DNA of 64,000 nt from Burkholderiales bacterium. GTDB lineage: Bacteria > Pseudomonadota > Gammaproteobacteria > Burkholderiales > Burkholderiaceae_C. Numbering within the stretch: the stretch's first letter is position 1; every line of letters starts with the position of its first letter. The stretch spans positions 248,001 through 312,000 of the forward strand of contig JACPOK010000016.1 of assembly GCA_016191525.1 (NCBI GenBank), read 5' to 3'. Below, one piece after another: positions 11,100-21,261 of the stretch. The notes under the pieces are model-generated. The model had not been told where the DNA came from, did not search any database, and was given only the letters and a program-made list of their open reading frames with translations. Position numbers and translations under genes: made by a program.

Positions 11100-12587
11100 T
11101 TACGGACAAGTCGCGCCGGACTGCGCGATGATGCCGCGCAGGGCGATCGTCGTGGCCGAGTCGGTGCCGGCGACGGGCGGCCGCGAGAAGGTGCAGCCGA
11201 AGTTCGAAGCGGCCACCACGGCGGGCGTGACAACGTCGTCGCCCGCGGGCTTGGCGCCCCCTTTCTCCCACACCACCATGGCGTCGAAGGCTTCGGCCTG
11301 TTCGGTCACCGTGAAGTCGCAGTGGCTGATGCCCCGGATGGCGCGCGTCACCAGGCGGCTGCCGCTGCCCTGGGCGTCGGCCCGCTGCCGGTAGATCTGC
11401 ATCATGCTGAAAGGCACGAACAGGTCGCCCAGAGTGTGGATGGCCACCACCGGAACGTTGAAGCTGCCGTTGACCTGCGGGATCCAGCGCAAGCCATCGG
11501 CGCGCAAGGGATTGGACAGGGGCGCGACCGTCACCTTTTGCGCGGCGGCATTGATCGCGGCGCTGCCGGCCACGTTTCCGTCTATCGTGTACGTGTAGCG
11601 GTTGGTGTCGGTGCCGAACCTGTTCAGGATGCCGTTGATGGTGCCGTCGCCGCCGAAGGTGCCATAGGACGAGGGGAAAGAGCCGCCGCGCTGCAGCCCC
11701 AGGCGGAACAATGGGCGCTCGCCTCCCGTGAGGTTCTTCACGATCGAGACGTAGTTCTCTCCCAGCACCGTCGGCGTCGGGATGGCGGTGGGCGTGGCCG
11801 GCAAGGGGAAGGCCGACCACAGGGCCGTGTTGACCTGCGTGGCAACCGCAGTCCAGCTCGTCAGCGGCGAGCTTGCGACACCGGCCACGGCCTGGGCGCT
11901 GATCTGCATGGCGGTGAAGGTGTCGAACAACTGGGTGTCGCCCGTCACGCCGCACATCGGCACCGAGCCCGAGTAACGGACCTTGTTGTTGGCCAGCGCC
12001 ACTGCCTCGACTTCGACGGCCGCCGCCGCGACGTGGCCGCCCATCGAATGGCCGGTGATGAACACCTTGGAAGGCGCCGCCAGCGAGCGCCCGTTGGACG
12101 CGGCGATGCTGTTGAAGGCCAGGGCCAGCGCGTTCGTATCCTCGACACCGGCACGCACGTCGTAGTAATTCTTGCTGTAGCTTGAGGCGGCCCACGCATA
12201 GCCCTTGTCGAGCAGGTAGCGGCGAATCGGCGGGTTGCCGGTGGTCAATACATCGCCCGTGCCGCGATAGCCGTGCGCATACATCACCAGCTCGCCGTTC
12301 CAGCTGGCCGGCACTTCGACGCGATAGGCGGAGCCGCCCAATTGCCCTGCCCAACGGCTGCTGGCTTCATGGCCGCTCAACGAGGTGAAGCTTGGCTGCC
12401 CATTGGCGGCGGCCGCGAAATCGGGGTAAATCGCCGTCGAGCTCAGGGGCGCGACGGTGAAGCTGCGGGCGTCTTGCGCGCGCACTTCGCCCGACACGAT
12501 GGGCTCGCCGCTGTCGCCTCCGCCGCACGCGGAAAGAACCAGGACGGCCGCGACGCCGGCCAGGCGCAATGGAAAGGACGCGTTCAT
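11100..12587 (-). CDS. Secreted alpha/beta-hydrolase lipoprotein
   Basis: Lipobox VLVLSACGGG; GELVMYAHGYRGTGD; FITGHSMGGHVAAAA; ATG at 12587 with caggagacaa upstream. Confidence 0.85.
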   Translation of the reverse strand: MNASFPLRLAGVAAVLVLSACGGGDSGEPIVSGEVRAQDARSFTVAPLSSTAIYPDFAAAANGQPSFTSLSGHEASSRWAGQLGGSAYRVEVPASWNGELVMYAHGYRGTGDVLTTGNPPIRRYLLDKGYAWAASSYSKNYYDVRAGVEDTNALALAFNSIAASNGRSLAAPSKVFITGHSMGGHVAAAAVEVEAVALANNKVRYSGSVPMCGVTGDTQLFDTFTAMQISAQAVAGVASSPLTSWTAVATQVNTALWSAFPLPATPTAIPTPTVLGENYVSIVKNLTGGERPLFRLGLQRGGSFPSSYGTFGGDGTINGILNRFGTDTNRYTYTIDGNVAGSAAINAAAQKVTVAPLSNPLRADGLRWIPQVNGSFNVPVVAIHTLGDLFVPFSMMQIYRQRADAQGSGSRLVTRAIRGISHCDFTVTEQAEAFDAMVVWEKGGAKPAGDDVVTPAVVAASNFGCTFSRPPVAGTDSATTIALRGIIAQSGATCP

Positions 12588-12676
12588 GCTTTGTCTCCTG
12601 TTATGAATCGGCTGCTGTGCCGAAAGCATTGTGCGAAACAGGCGGCGCTTGCGCCGGTCCCGCAGGCGACACCCGA

Positions 12677-13672
12677 TTAACGCATCACATCAGGCGCAAT
12701 CGCATCCTGGGGTCGTTCCATCCGATGCAGGTGCCGGTCCCACAACTCCTGCACCACCTGCGCCTGCAAGAGGTCCTTGGGCGCCTTCTGCGGATCCCGC
12801 GCGGGCATCTTTGCCAAGCGCTGTTTCAGGTGTACGAAGGCCAACGGGGCGAGTGTGCGCATCACCGCCATCTCACCATTGGTGCCCACTACCAACTGCT
12901 CGAACCTGGGGCCGCTGAGCAACATGTCGCCATCGTCGATCTGCACCGCGTAGAAGTCCTCCTCTTCGCCGGACATCTTCATCGGATGCGGATCCTCAGG
13001 GCGGGCTTGCCGCCTGATGATGTCGATCTCAAAGCCGTCATCATTCACGGCAGTCTGCAGCTGATTCTTCATCACCCTGAAGGTGGGATCGGCCTTTTGC
13101 AGCACGCCGATCAATGACTTGGCGCCGCTTTTCTGCAAGGTCGTTGCAAACGCCAGCCGTTTCCTCGCGTCGAAGAGAAGATCAAGGTCCCGCGTAGCCA
13201 TGGCCTCGGGTTGAACGAGAACGCCCGCGGCTGTTTCGTAGGCATAAATCGCATGGGTTCCGATCACCAAGAACTTGTCCGCCATGTCAGCGGCGTCCAG
13301 CGCAGCGAGCGTGCGGACCACAACGTTGGGCACCCGGCCCACCCGGTACAGCCGGTTCAGCTTGCGCTGCTCTTCAAGGCGTCCCTTCAAGGCTTTCAGG
13401 CGGGCTTGCGCAGGCCCCTTGCGAAGCTGGAAGCTGTCGTAGATTGCCTGCGTACTCACGTCCTGCACGCCCAGCGATGTTTGGGCACCGGCGGAGGAGT
13501 GGCGGATGAGGTAGGTTCCATTCCCCACTTGTTTCCAGCTCATCGACCCCTTGACCTGTTGGGCCTCGCGGCGCGCGTGAGTGAAGGCTCGCCAGATAGC
13601 CTGGGCGTTGACCAACTCTCGAAGCTGGCTTTCGCTGAGTTCGACCAAGTGGATCACTGCAGGGATGCTCAC
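12677..13672 (-). CDS. GSU2403-family nucleotidyltransferase-fold protein
   Basis: FLVIGTHAIYAYE...ATRDLDLLFDARK pattern of this nucleotidyltransferase family. Confidence 0.75.
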   Translation of the reverse strand: MSIPAVIHLVELSESQLRELVNAQAIWRAFTHARREAQQVKGSMSWKQVGNGTYLIRHSSAGAQTSLGVQDVSTQAIYDSFQLRKGPAQARLKALKGRLEEQRKLNRLYRVGRVPNVVVRTLAALDAADMADKFLVIGTHAIYAYETAAGVLVQPEAMATRDLDLLFDARKRLAFATTLQKSGAKSLIGVLQKADPTFRVMKNQLQTAVNDDGFEIDIIRRQARPEDPHPMKMSGEEEDFYAVQIDDGDMLLSGPRFEQLVVGTNGEMAVMRTLAPLAFVHLKQRLAKMPARDPQKAPKDLLQAQVVQELWDRHLHRMERPQDAIAPDVMR

Positions 13673-13867
13673 GGGAGGTTTCCGCGTAAATGCCTATTTT
13701 TTAAGAATACCCGGAAACTCGTTAAAAATCAAACGCTTAGACAGATATTGCTCTTGGATTCTAATCCGCCACGTCTCCACGAATGCAGGGCGCACCCCCC
13801 TCACCGCAACGATTGACGCCCAGTAAAAGTGTCCGTATCGTTATCTTTTGACCTACCAGGGAGGAAC

Positions 13868-15082
13868 ATGGTTCAACCACCATTCGGGGCTTGGCTGGCC
13901 CGCAAGAGCTGGGCGGTCGGCGTGCGCTATTGCAAGGCAGTGATGTGGGTGCTGCCACTGGCGGCCCTGGTAATGGACGTGCCGCTGGGGCTCGACACAA
14001 GTCCCGCAGCCGCGGCCAAGCTCCCTTGGGTCGTGGGTTGGCAGATCGCCGTGGCGCTGGCTTGCCTGGCCGTGGTTCTGACCGATCGCCTGCTGCCGGC
14101 GGCGGCCGGCCGCGAGCCGCCCCTCTACATCTTTTGCGGCGTGTTCATGGTGCTGGTCACCTGGGTCGGCGTCGCGGGCGCCTACATGGGCGGCACTGGC
14201 CTGGCCATCTACGCGGCGGGTTCCACCTTCATAGCCGCCGTCATCTGCACGCCGATGCCGGTTCGCCGGCCGATGTACGCGCTTAGCTTGGTGGCACTTG
14301 CCGTGCCGGCGTGGGACCGGACAGGCGACCTGATGGCGGTCATCGCTTCGCTGGTCAACCCGTTCTGCGTCGTGGTGCTGTGCATGGAACTCGACCGCTT
14401 CACCTACTCGAGAAACCGGGAGTTGTATGGCGAGACCCAGCGTGCCGAGGCCGAGCGCATCCGCGCGGACAAGGTGCTCTACAACGTACTGCCCGCTTCC
14501 ATTGCGGACGAGCTCAAGCGCGACGACAAGGTCAACGCGGTGAAGTTCGAGAACATGGGCGTGATGTTTGCCGATATCGTGGGCTTCACCGCCTTCTCAC
14601 GGGGGCTGCCGCCCGATGCACTGGTGATGGTGCTTGGCCAGATCTTCTCGTCCTTCGACGACCTGGTGGAGCGGCACGGCCTGGAGAAGATCAAGACCAT
14701 AGGCGATGCCTACATGGTGGTCTCCTATCAGCGCATTCCCAGCCTGTGCCAGCTGGCGCTGGACATGAGCGCGGCGGTGGAGCGCTACAACAGCGCGAAT
14801 GGGACACAGCTGTCGCTGCGCATCGGCATCCATGCGGGGCCCGCCGTCGCAGGCGTGATTGGCGTCAAGCGTTTTCTCTATGACGTCTGGGGCGACACCG
14901 TCAATGTCGCGAGCCGAATCGAGGCAAGCGGTAAACCCGGCGCGATCCATGTCAGTGAGGCCGTGTGCTTGCAGGCCCGCGAGGCGTTCGGCTTCAAGGC
15001 ACGCGAGCCAATCGAGCTGAGGGGACGTGGCCCTATGGCCACCTACTGGCTGCTGGGCTCCAGCGCTGCGGGCATCTCCTGA
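13868..15082 (+). CDS. Membrane-anchored class III adenylate/guanylate cyclase
   Basis: N-terminal TM region; VMFADIVGFTAFSRGL, EKIKTIGDAYMVV, LRIGIHAGPAVAGVIG, YDVWGDTVNVASRIE. Confidence 0.93.
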   Translation: MVQPPFGAWLARKSWAVGVRYCKAVMWVLPLAALVMDVPLGLDTSPAAAAKLPWVVGWQIAVALACLAVVLTDRLLPAAAGREPPLYIFCGVFMVLVTWVGVAGAYMGGTGLAIYAAGSTFIAAVICTPMPVRRPMYALSLVALAVPAWDRTGDLMAVIASLVNPFCVVVLCMELDRFTYSRNRELYGETQRAEAERIRADKVLYNVLPASIADELKRDDKVNAVKFENMGVMFADIVGFTAFSRGLPPDALVMVLGQIFSSFDDLVERHGLEKIKTIGDAYMVVSYQRIPSLCQLALDMSAAVERYNSANGTQLSLRIGIHAGPAVAGVIGVKRFLYDVWGDTVNVASRIEASGKPGAIHVSEAVCLQAREAFGFKAREPIELRGRGPMATYWLLGSSAAGIS

Positions 15083-16089
15083 CGCCCGCCCGGGTGCCGC
15101 GCAAACCGCGCTTCATCCGTCCCGTGCACCGGCGCGCTGTCCGGCCAGGGCCAGCCGCCGAACTGGGTGCGCTGGTAGTCGCGCATGGTCTGCTGGATTT
15201 CGGCCTGCGTGTTCATCACGAACGGGCCGTATTGCACTACCGGTTCGCCGATGGGTCGGCCTTGCAGCATCAGGAATTCAGCCTCGGCGTCGCCGTTGAT
15301 GATTTCCAGCGGCGCGCCGGCCTGCACTTCAATGGCGGATGCGCTATTCACCGGCTGCCCGCCGATGGTCACGGTTGCACCCTTGAAGAAGTACAGCGTG
15401 CGGCGCGTGCCCTGGCCCTTCGCTTCAGGCAGCGTCCAGCGCGCGCCGGGGTCCATGCGCAGGGTCCAGATCGCCACGTCCGATTCAGCTTGCGCCGCCC
15501 ATGAGTCGGGCGGCGGCGGCAGGGGCGCGCCGGCGCCTTCCAGCGCGCCGGCGATCACGGCCACGTCGGTGGTGCGCCCGCCCTCATCCTTAGCCTGCAG
15601 GCGCGGAATGTCCTGGCCCCAGAACATGGTGAAGTGGGCCGGCACCATCTTGCTTCGGGCGGGCAGGTTCAGCCAGATCTGGAACAGCTCCAGCGGGTTG
15701 GGCTTCGCTTCATCCAGCAGCGGGAACATTTCGGCGTGCACCACACCGCGGCCGGCCGTCAGCCACTGCGCGTCGCCCTGTCCAAAGCGCGCGGCGGCGC
15801 CCAGCGAATCGGAATGGTCGATCAGGCCCTTGCGCACCACCGTCACGGTCTCAAAGCCGCGGTGCGGGTGCGCGGGAAAGCCGGGCACGGTGTCGCCGTG
15901 GTACATGCTCCAGCCGTCCTTGCGGCTGAAGTCCTGGCCGATGCTGCGGCCCGCCAGCGCGGCGGCCGGGCCCATGCTGCCGTTGCCTTGCGGGTAGGCA
16001 TCGTCGTGGTAGGCGCAGAACAGGAACGGGTCCACCGTGTCCCACGGAAAACCGAGGGGCTTGATGGTGATGACGGGGTTGGCGGACAT
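15043..16089 (-). CDS. Pirin family protein
   Basis: HPHRGFETVTVV, DSLGAAARFGQGDAQWLTAGRGVVHAEMF; ATG 16089. Confidence 0.94.
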   Translation of the reverse strand: MSANPVITIKPLGFPWDTVDPFLFCAYHDDAYPQGNGSMGPAAALAGRSIGQDFSRKDGWSMYHGDTVPGFPAHPHRGFETVTVVRKGLIDHSDSLGAAARFGQGDAQWLTAGRGVVHAEMFPLLDEAKPNPLELFQIWLNLPARSKMVPAHFTMFWGQDIPRLQAKDEGGRTTDVAVIAGALEGAGAPLPPPPDSWAAQAESDVAIWTLRMDPGARWTLPEAKGQGTRRTLYFFKGATVTIGGQPVNSASAIEVQAGAPLEIINGDAEAEFLMLQGRPIGEPVVQYGPFVMNTQAEIQQTMRDYQRTQFGGWPWPDSAPVHGTDEARFARHPGGRQEMPAALEPSSQ

Positions 16090-16154
16090 GGCGGGCTCTC
16101 CAAAAGAATCAGTTGAGGGCCGCCCCGCCGCTTTCAACCCGTGCGCAGTGCGGC

Positions 16155-16631
16155 TCAGTGGTGGTGGCCGTGCTCGCCGTGCACGTGGCCGTGCGCGATT
16201 TCCTCGGCGCTGGCGGCGCGCACGCCCGTCACCTTGATTGAAAAACGCAGCTCCTTGCCGGCCAGCGGGTGGTTGCCGTCCAGCATCACCTTGTCGCCCT
16301 TGATCTTCATCACGTGGAACACGTGGGCCTGGCCCGCGTCGGTGTGGCCTTCCAGCTGGCCGCCCACCTTCACGCCCGGCGGGAACTCGGCCTTGGGGAT
16401 GGTGCGCACCAGCGATTCGTCGCGCACGCCAAAAGCGTCCTGCGGCTGCAGCTGCAGCACCACCTGGAAGCCGGTTTCCTGGCCCTGCAGCGCGGCTTCG
16501 ATCTTGGGCAGCGTATTGTTGTAGCCGCCGTGCAGGTAGACCATGGGCTCACGGCTTTGCTCGATGAGCTTGCCGGTGGGTTCGGCCACCTTGTATTGCA
16601 GGGTGACCACGGTGTCTTTTTCGATTTTCAT
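16155..16631 (-). CDS. slyD: FKBP-type peptidyl-prolyl isomerase, SlyD-like
   Basis: VTLQYKVAEPTGKLIEQS...MVYLHGGYNNTLPKIEAALQG; His-rich tail HGHVHGEHGHHH. Confidence 0.93.
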   Translation of the reverse strand: MKIEKDTVVTLQYKVAEPTGKLIEQSREPMVYLHGGYNNTLPKIEAALQGQETGFQVVLQLQPQDAFGVRDESLVRTIPKAEFPPGVKVGGQLEGHTDAGQAHVFHVMKIKGDKVMLDGNHPLAGKELRFSIKVTGVRAASAEEIAHGHVHGEHGHHH

Positions 16632-16671
16632 GGCCGTGATTTTGCCGCGAGAACCGCATTACAGTCTGGCG

Positions 16672-17340
16672 ATGACCGAAACCGCTCCTGAACCCGTGAT
16701 TGAAGCCCCCCAACCCGAGGCCACCAAAGCCACCAAGCCCAAGCGCGTGCCACCCGTCCAGCAGGCCGGCCCCACGCTGGAACGCCTGTTCAAGCTGTAC
16801 CCGAAGATGTTTGGCGCCCGCTTCCTGCCGCTCAAGCTGGGGGTGTACCAGGAACTGCTGGCCCTGCACCCGGATGAGTTCAAGAAGGAAGACCTGAAGC
16901 TGGCGCTGGGCGTGCACGCCCGCTCCACCCGCTACCTGGAAGCCGTGGCCGCCGGCCACAAGCGCCACAACCTGAACGGCGAGCCGGTGGAAGACCTGGC
17001 GCCCGAGCACATCCACCACGCGCTGCTGGAAACCTTCCGCCGCCGGCAAGCACGCTCAAAGCAGGACCTGCGGCCGACGCTGCGCGCCCGCATTGCCGAT
17101 GCGATCGAGGCTTCGGGCCTGTCGCGCGAGGAATACACCGAGCGGGTCCGCGTGCAGGACGAAGCCACCATGGCGCTGCTGGACGAAGCGTTCGGCGAGC
17201 TGGGCGAGCGCGTGGCCCGTCGCGAAGCGCTGCTGCGGGCCTTTGATGCCAGCGGCAAGAGCGCCGCGGAATTCGCCGAGATGTACGGCATGGAGCTCGC
17301 CCTGGTCGAACAGGCGCTGGCCAGCCGCAAACCCGCTTAG
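16672..17340 (+). CDS. ProQ/FinO-domain RNA-binding protein
   Basis: LERLFKLYPKMFGARFLPLKLGVYQELLALHPDEFKKEDLKLALGVHARSTRYLEAVAAG. Confidence 0.9.
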   Translation: MTETAPEPVIEAPQPEATKATKPKRVPPVQQAGPTLERLFKLYPKMFGARFLPLKLGVYQELLALHPDEFKKEDLKLALGVHARSTRYLEAVAAGHKRHNLNGEPVEDLAPEHIHHALLETFRRRQARSKQDLRPTLRARIADAIEASGLSREEYTERVRVQDEATMALLDEAFGELGERVARREALLRAFDASGKSAAEFAEMYGMELALVEQALASRKPA

Positions 17341-17954
17341 ATTTCCCGCAGGTGCGCAAGCAGGCCTTGCGCCTGCGCCCAGTCATCGGCCGTGGTCAGC
17401 TTGATGTTGTGTGCCTCGTTGGGCAGCGCGGTCACGGCCAGCCCGGCGCGCAGCACCAGCGCGATGGTGGATGCCTCCGCCCAGCCCAGCTGCGCTGCAT
17501 GCGTGGTCACGCGCAGCAGCACCTCGCGCGGGAAAGCCAGCGGTGTCTGGAACTCCCCCGGCCCGCTGCTGGCGGCCGCCGCGCCGCCTGTGCGCACGGC
17601 TTCGGCCAGCACCCGCCGCGCCAGCGCCACCGAGGTGAAGGGTCGCGCTGCGTCCCACACCAGCACCCAGGCCCGCGCGGCCTGCAGCGCCAGCAGCAGC
17701 ACGCTGTCCTGCCGCGTGGCGCCGCCGACTATGCGCGTGCAGGAGGTTGTGCTTTCCAGCGCCGGTGCGCCCGCGGGCAAGGCCACAATCACCTCATCGG
17801 CAAGCAGCGCGGCCTTGCGCAGCACCCACTCCACCACGGGCCGGCCGTCCAGCGGCAGCAAGGCCTTGGGCCCGAGGCCCAGCCTGTCGCCGCTGCCCGC
17901 CGCCGGCACCAGCACGGTGATGGTGCCGGCGGCGGGCAGGGCCACTGTGTTCAT
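17337..17954 (-). CDS. IspD/TarI-like cytidylyltransferase
   Basis: VLVPAAGSGDRLGLGPKALLPLDGRPVVEW ... HNIKLTTADDWAQAQ; ATGA overlap with the upstream gene. Confidence 0.8.
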   Translation of the reverse strand: MNTVALPAAGTITVLVPAAGSGDRLGLGPKALLPLDGRPVVEWVLRKAALLADEVIVALPAGAPALESTTSCTRIVGGATRQDSVLLLALQAARAWVLVWDAARPFTSVALARRVLAEAVRTGGAAAASSGPGEFQTPLAFPREVLLRVTTHAAQLGWAEASTIALVLRAGLAVTALPNEAHNIKLTTADDWAQAQGLLAHLREI

Positions 17955-18829
17955 CCGGCGGGCTTCGCGGCCATGCCGGCGTCCAGCGCGGCGGCCCAGC
18001 GGTCCAGCGCCGCGTCGGGCCCGCCGCGGGCAACGATCTGGTCAACCAGCCGGCGTGTGCGCGGCAGGTTGCCGGCCAGCCAGCTGTCGCACAGGTTCTT
18101 CAGCGCGAAGCAGCGCCACTGCAGGTTGGTCTCCTGCACCGCCAAGCAGGACACCAGCGAATCCCACTCGGGCTGCGGCCGGCGCCAGTTGCCATACAGC
18201 GCGCCCAGCAGGGCGGCCGGCGGCTCGGGCCACCACACCTCACCCGAGGGGCCGTCGCGGCTGGCCAGCGTGAACCAGGGGTAGTGCGTAATGCGCTGGT
18301 GCGACGGCGGCCTGCCATACAGCCAGACGCCGCCTACCATGCGGTTGTGCTCCGGTTCGCGCCGGATGCCGAACAGGTCGATGGAGAGCCGTGGCTCGCC
18401 CAGGACGAAGCAAGCCATGTTGCCGAACGGCGGCCCATTGCCGGCGCGCTGCAACCCCATGGCCTGCAGGGTGCGGCAGGCCATCGTGAAATCTTCCAGC
18501 CACACGCCCAGGTCGGCATCCTTGTCATTGGGCAGCAGCCGGCCGTCGCGCTCCAGCCCGAGCAGCGTGCCGGCAAAAGGAAACGCGCCGCAGCCGGCGC
18601 GCCGCAGCTGCGCCAGGATCTGCCACAGCGCCGAAGTGATTTCCGTTTCATTCCACGGCGCGGGCGCCGGCGTTTGCGCGCGCGCCGCCTGGCCTGCGTG
18701 CGCCAGCGCGGCCAGCAGCTCCAGCGCTTCGTGCGTGGCGTCGTGCATCAGTTGCAGGTCGCCTTGCAGCATGGCCGCATCGGCGCGCGCCAGGCCTTCG
18801 TTGATCTGCGCCAGCGCGGGCAGATTCAA
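17951..18829 (-). CDS. LicD/fukutin-like nucleotidyltransferase-fold (phosphotransferase) protein
   Basis: FPFAGTLLGLERDGRLLPNDKDADLGVW; probable TTG start overlapping the upstream stop (TTGA). Confidence 0.7.
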   Translation of the reverse strand: MNLPALAQINEGLARADAAMLQGDLQLMHDATHEALELLAALAHAGQAARAQTPAPAPWNETEITSALWQILAQLRRAGCGAFPFAGTLLGLERDGRLLPNDKDADLGVWLEDFTMACRTLQAMGLQRAGNGPPFGNMACFVLGEPRLSIDLFGIRREPEHNRMVGGVWLYGRPPSHQRITHYPWFTLASRDGPSGEVWWPEPPAALLGALYGNWRRPQPEWDSLVSCLAVQETNLQWRCFALKNLCDSWLAGNLPRTRRLVDQIVARGGPDAALDRWAAALDAGMAAKPAG

Positions 18830-21258
18830 GGCCGTCTTCCGGTGGCAGGCGCCGGCGCGGGCCAGCGGTCGTGCAGCGCCACGTCCACCAGTTCGCCCCA
18901 CAGCTGCACCTGCGCGCGTGTGCCGGCGTGCGGCAGGTTGGCCCCCGGCCCGCGCAGGTAGCCCAGCGCCACGCAGGCGCCGGCCAGCGGGCTGTAGCCG
19001 GCCGAGGAGATTTCGCCGGCCGGCTCGCCCTCCAGCAATATGGCTTCGCCGCCCCAGGCAAAAGGCCGGCCTGATGTGAACACCAGCGTCACCAGCTTCT
19101 TGCGCAGCGGCTGGCCCTGCGTGGCCAGCAGGGCGGCGCGGCCGATGAAATCGGCCGGCTTGTCCAGCTTGATGCTGAACGCCAGCCCGGCTTCCCATGG
19201 TGTTTCGTCTGGGCCCAGTTCCGCGCCCCAGGCGCGGCGGCCCTGCTCAATGCGCAAAGCATCCAGCGCGTAGTAGCCGGCGTCGCGCAGGCCCAGGTCC
19301 TTGCCCGCTTCCTGCAGCGCCAGGTACACATGGCGCGTCATCTCCACCGGCACGTACAGCTCGAAGCCCGGCCCGCCGACATAGCTCATGCGCGCGGCGC
19401 GCACACGCGCCAGGCCCAGGTCGATCTCTTTGGTCCACGAGAACTTCAGCGCCTCGGGCGACAGGTCGTCCGGGCTCACGCGCGCCAGCAGCTCGCGCGC
19501 TTTGGGGCCCATGACGGAGAGCACGCAGTACAGGGCCGACACGTCGGTCAGCACGGCCCGCTCGTCCTCGCCTATGTGGCGGTGGATCCAGTCGAAGTCG
19601 CGCGTGGCCTGGCCCGAACCGGTCACGATGAGGAAGCGGTCCGCGGCCTGCCGCATGACAGTGAGGTCGCTTTCAAAACCGCCGCGCTCGTTGAGCATGG
19701 CGGTGTAGACCATCTTGCCCACGGGCACGTCCATCTCGTTGGCGCACAGCCGTTGCAACACGGCCAGCGCATCGCGGCCTTGCAGCAGCAGCTTGGAAAA
19801 CGAGGTCTGGTCGTACAGGGCGACGGCCTCGCGGGTGGCCTTCTGCTCCTCGACCATCCAGGGCAACCAGCCGGGAGTGTCCAGCGTGTACTCTGGGCGG
19901 GGCCTGTCCGCCGGCCTGAAATAGCTGGCGCGTTCCCAGCCGTTCTTGCTGCCGAATTCCGCACCTTTGGCGGCCAGCACGTCATACAGCGGCGAGGTGC
20001 GCAGCGGCCGCGCGGTCTCCAGCTCCTGCCGCGGCCAGCGCATCGCGTAGTGCAGGCCCAGGGTTTCGCCGGTGCGCTCGGCCAGGGCCTTGCGGTTGCC
20101 GGTGAAGCTGCCGAAGCGGCGGATGTCCACGTCCCACAGGTCGGTGGAGGGCTCGCCGCCGACGATCCATTCGGCCATCAGGCGGCCCGCGCCGCCGCTG
20201 TTGGCGATGCCCGCTGAATTGAAGCCGGCGCAGACGAAATAGTTGCGCAGTTCGGGCGATTCGCCCAGGATGAAGTTGCCGTCCGGCGTGAAGCTCTCCG
20301 GCCCGTTCAAAAGCATTTTGATCTCGGCCGTCTCCAGGCAGGGCGTGCGGTGCATGGCGGCCGTCATCAGGATCTCGAATTGGTCCCAGTCTTCCCCCAG
20401 CAGCTCGAACTGGAAGGTGCTGGGGATGGGGTCCATCTTCCAGGGCTTGGCGTTCGGTTCGAACCCGCCCATCACCAGCCCGCCCACTTCTTCCTTGTAG
20501 TAGATGAAGCCATCCGGGTCGCGCATCACCGGCAGCATGGGGTGCACGCCGGGAATCTTGCCGGTGACGATGTAGAAATGCTCGGCGGAATACAGCGGCA
20601 CATTGACACCGGCCAGCGCGCCGAACTGCCGGGCCCACTGGCCGCCGCAGTTCACCAGGGTTTCGCAGCGGATCTCGCCCTGCGCCGTGCGCACGCCCAC
20701 GGCCCGGCCCTTCTCCACGATGACGCCGGTGACCTCGACACCTTCCATGATCTTCACGCCGCGGTTGCGCGCGCCCTTGGCCAGCGACATGCACAGGTCG
20801 GCCGGGTTGGCCTTGCCGTCGCCGGGCAGCCACAGCGCGCCCTGCAGGTCGTCGGTGCGCATCACGGGGTACTTGTCGCCCGCTTCGGCCGGCGAAATCT
20901 CGTGGCACTCCACGCCGAAGCTGCGCGCCATGGCCAGCTGCTTTCGCAACACCTTCATGCGCTCGGGCGTCTTGGCGACGTTCACGCTGCCGCATTGCTT
21001 CCAGCCCGTGGCCAGGCCGGTCTCGGCCTCCAGCGTAGCGTACAGCTCGATGCCGTAGCGGCTCATCTGAGTCATGTTGCGGTTGGGCCGCATCTGGCCC
21101 ACCAGCCCGGCGGCGTGCCAGGTGGTGCCGCTGGTCAGCTTGCCTTGCTCCAGCAGCAGCACGTCGGTGCGCCCAAGCTTCGCCAGGTGATAGGCCACCG
21201 AGCAGCCGGCGATGCCGCCGCCGACGATGATGGTTTGGACGTGCGAAGGCAGTGTCAT
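18826..21258 (-). CDS. FAD-dependent oxidoreductase with GcvT/aminomethyltransferase domain (dimethylglycine/sarcosine-dehydrogenase-like)
   Basis: TIIVGGGIAGCSVAYHLAKLG; C-terminal GcvT-type region ...DALRIEQGRRAWGAELGPDETPWEAGL. Confidence 0.9.
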   Translation of the reverse strand: MTLPSHVQTIIVGGGIAGCSVAYHLAKLGRTDVLLLEQGKLTSGTTWHAAGLVGQMRPNRNMTQMSRYGIELYATLEAETGLATGWKQCGSVNVAKTPERMKVLRKQLAMARSFGVECHEISPAEAGDKYPVMRTDDLQGALWLPGDGKANPADLCMSLAKGARNRGVKIMEGVEVTGVIVEKGRAVGVRTAQGEIRCETLVNCGGQWARQFGALAGVNVPLYSAEHFYIVTGKIPGVHPMLPVMRDPDGFIYYKEEVGGLVMGGFEPNAKPWKMDPIPSTFQFELLGEDWDQFEILMTAAMHRTPCLETAEIKMLLNGPESFTPDGNFILGESPELRNYFVCAGFNSAGIANSGGAGRLMAEWIVGGEPSTDLWDVDIRRFGSFTGNRKALAERTGETLGLHYAMRWPRQELETARPLRTSPLYDVLAAKGAEFGSKNGWERASYFRPADRPRPEYTLDTPGWLPWMVEEQKATREAVALYDQTSFSKLLLQGRDALAVLQRLCANEMDVPVGKMVYTAMLNERGGFESDLTVMRQAADRFLIVTGSGQATRDFDWIHRHIGEDERAVLTDVSALYCVLSVMGPKARELLARVSPDDLSPEALKFSWTKEIDLGLARVRAARMSYVGGPGFELYVPVEMTRHVYLALQEAGKDLGLRDAGYYALDALRIEQGRRAWGAELGPDETPWEAGLAFSIKLDKPADFIGRAALLATQGQPLRKKLVTLVFTSGRPFAWGGEAILLEGEPAGEISSAGYSPLAGACVALGYLRGPGANLPHAGTRAQVQLWGELVDVALHDRWPAPAPATGRRP

Positions 21259-21261
21259 TGG

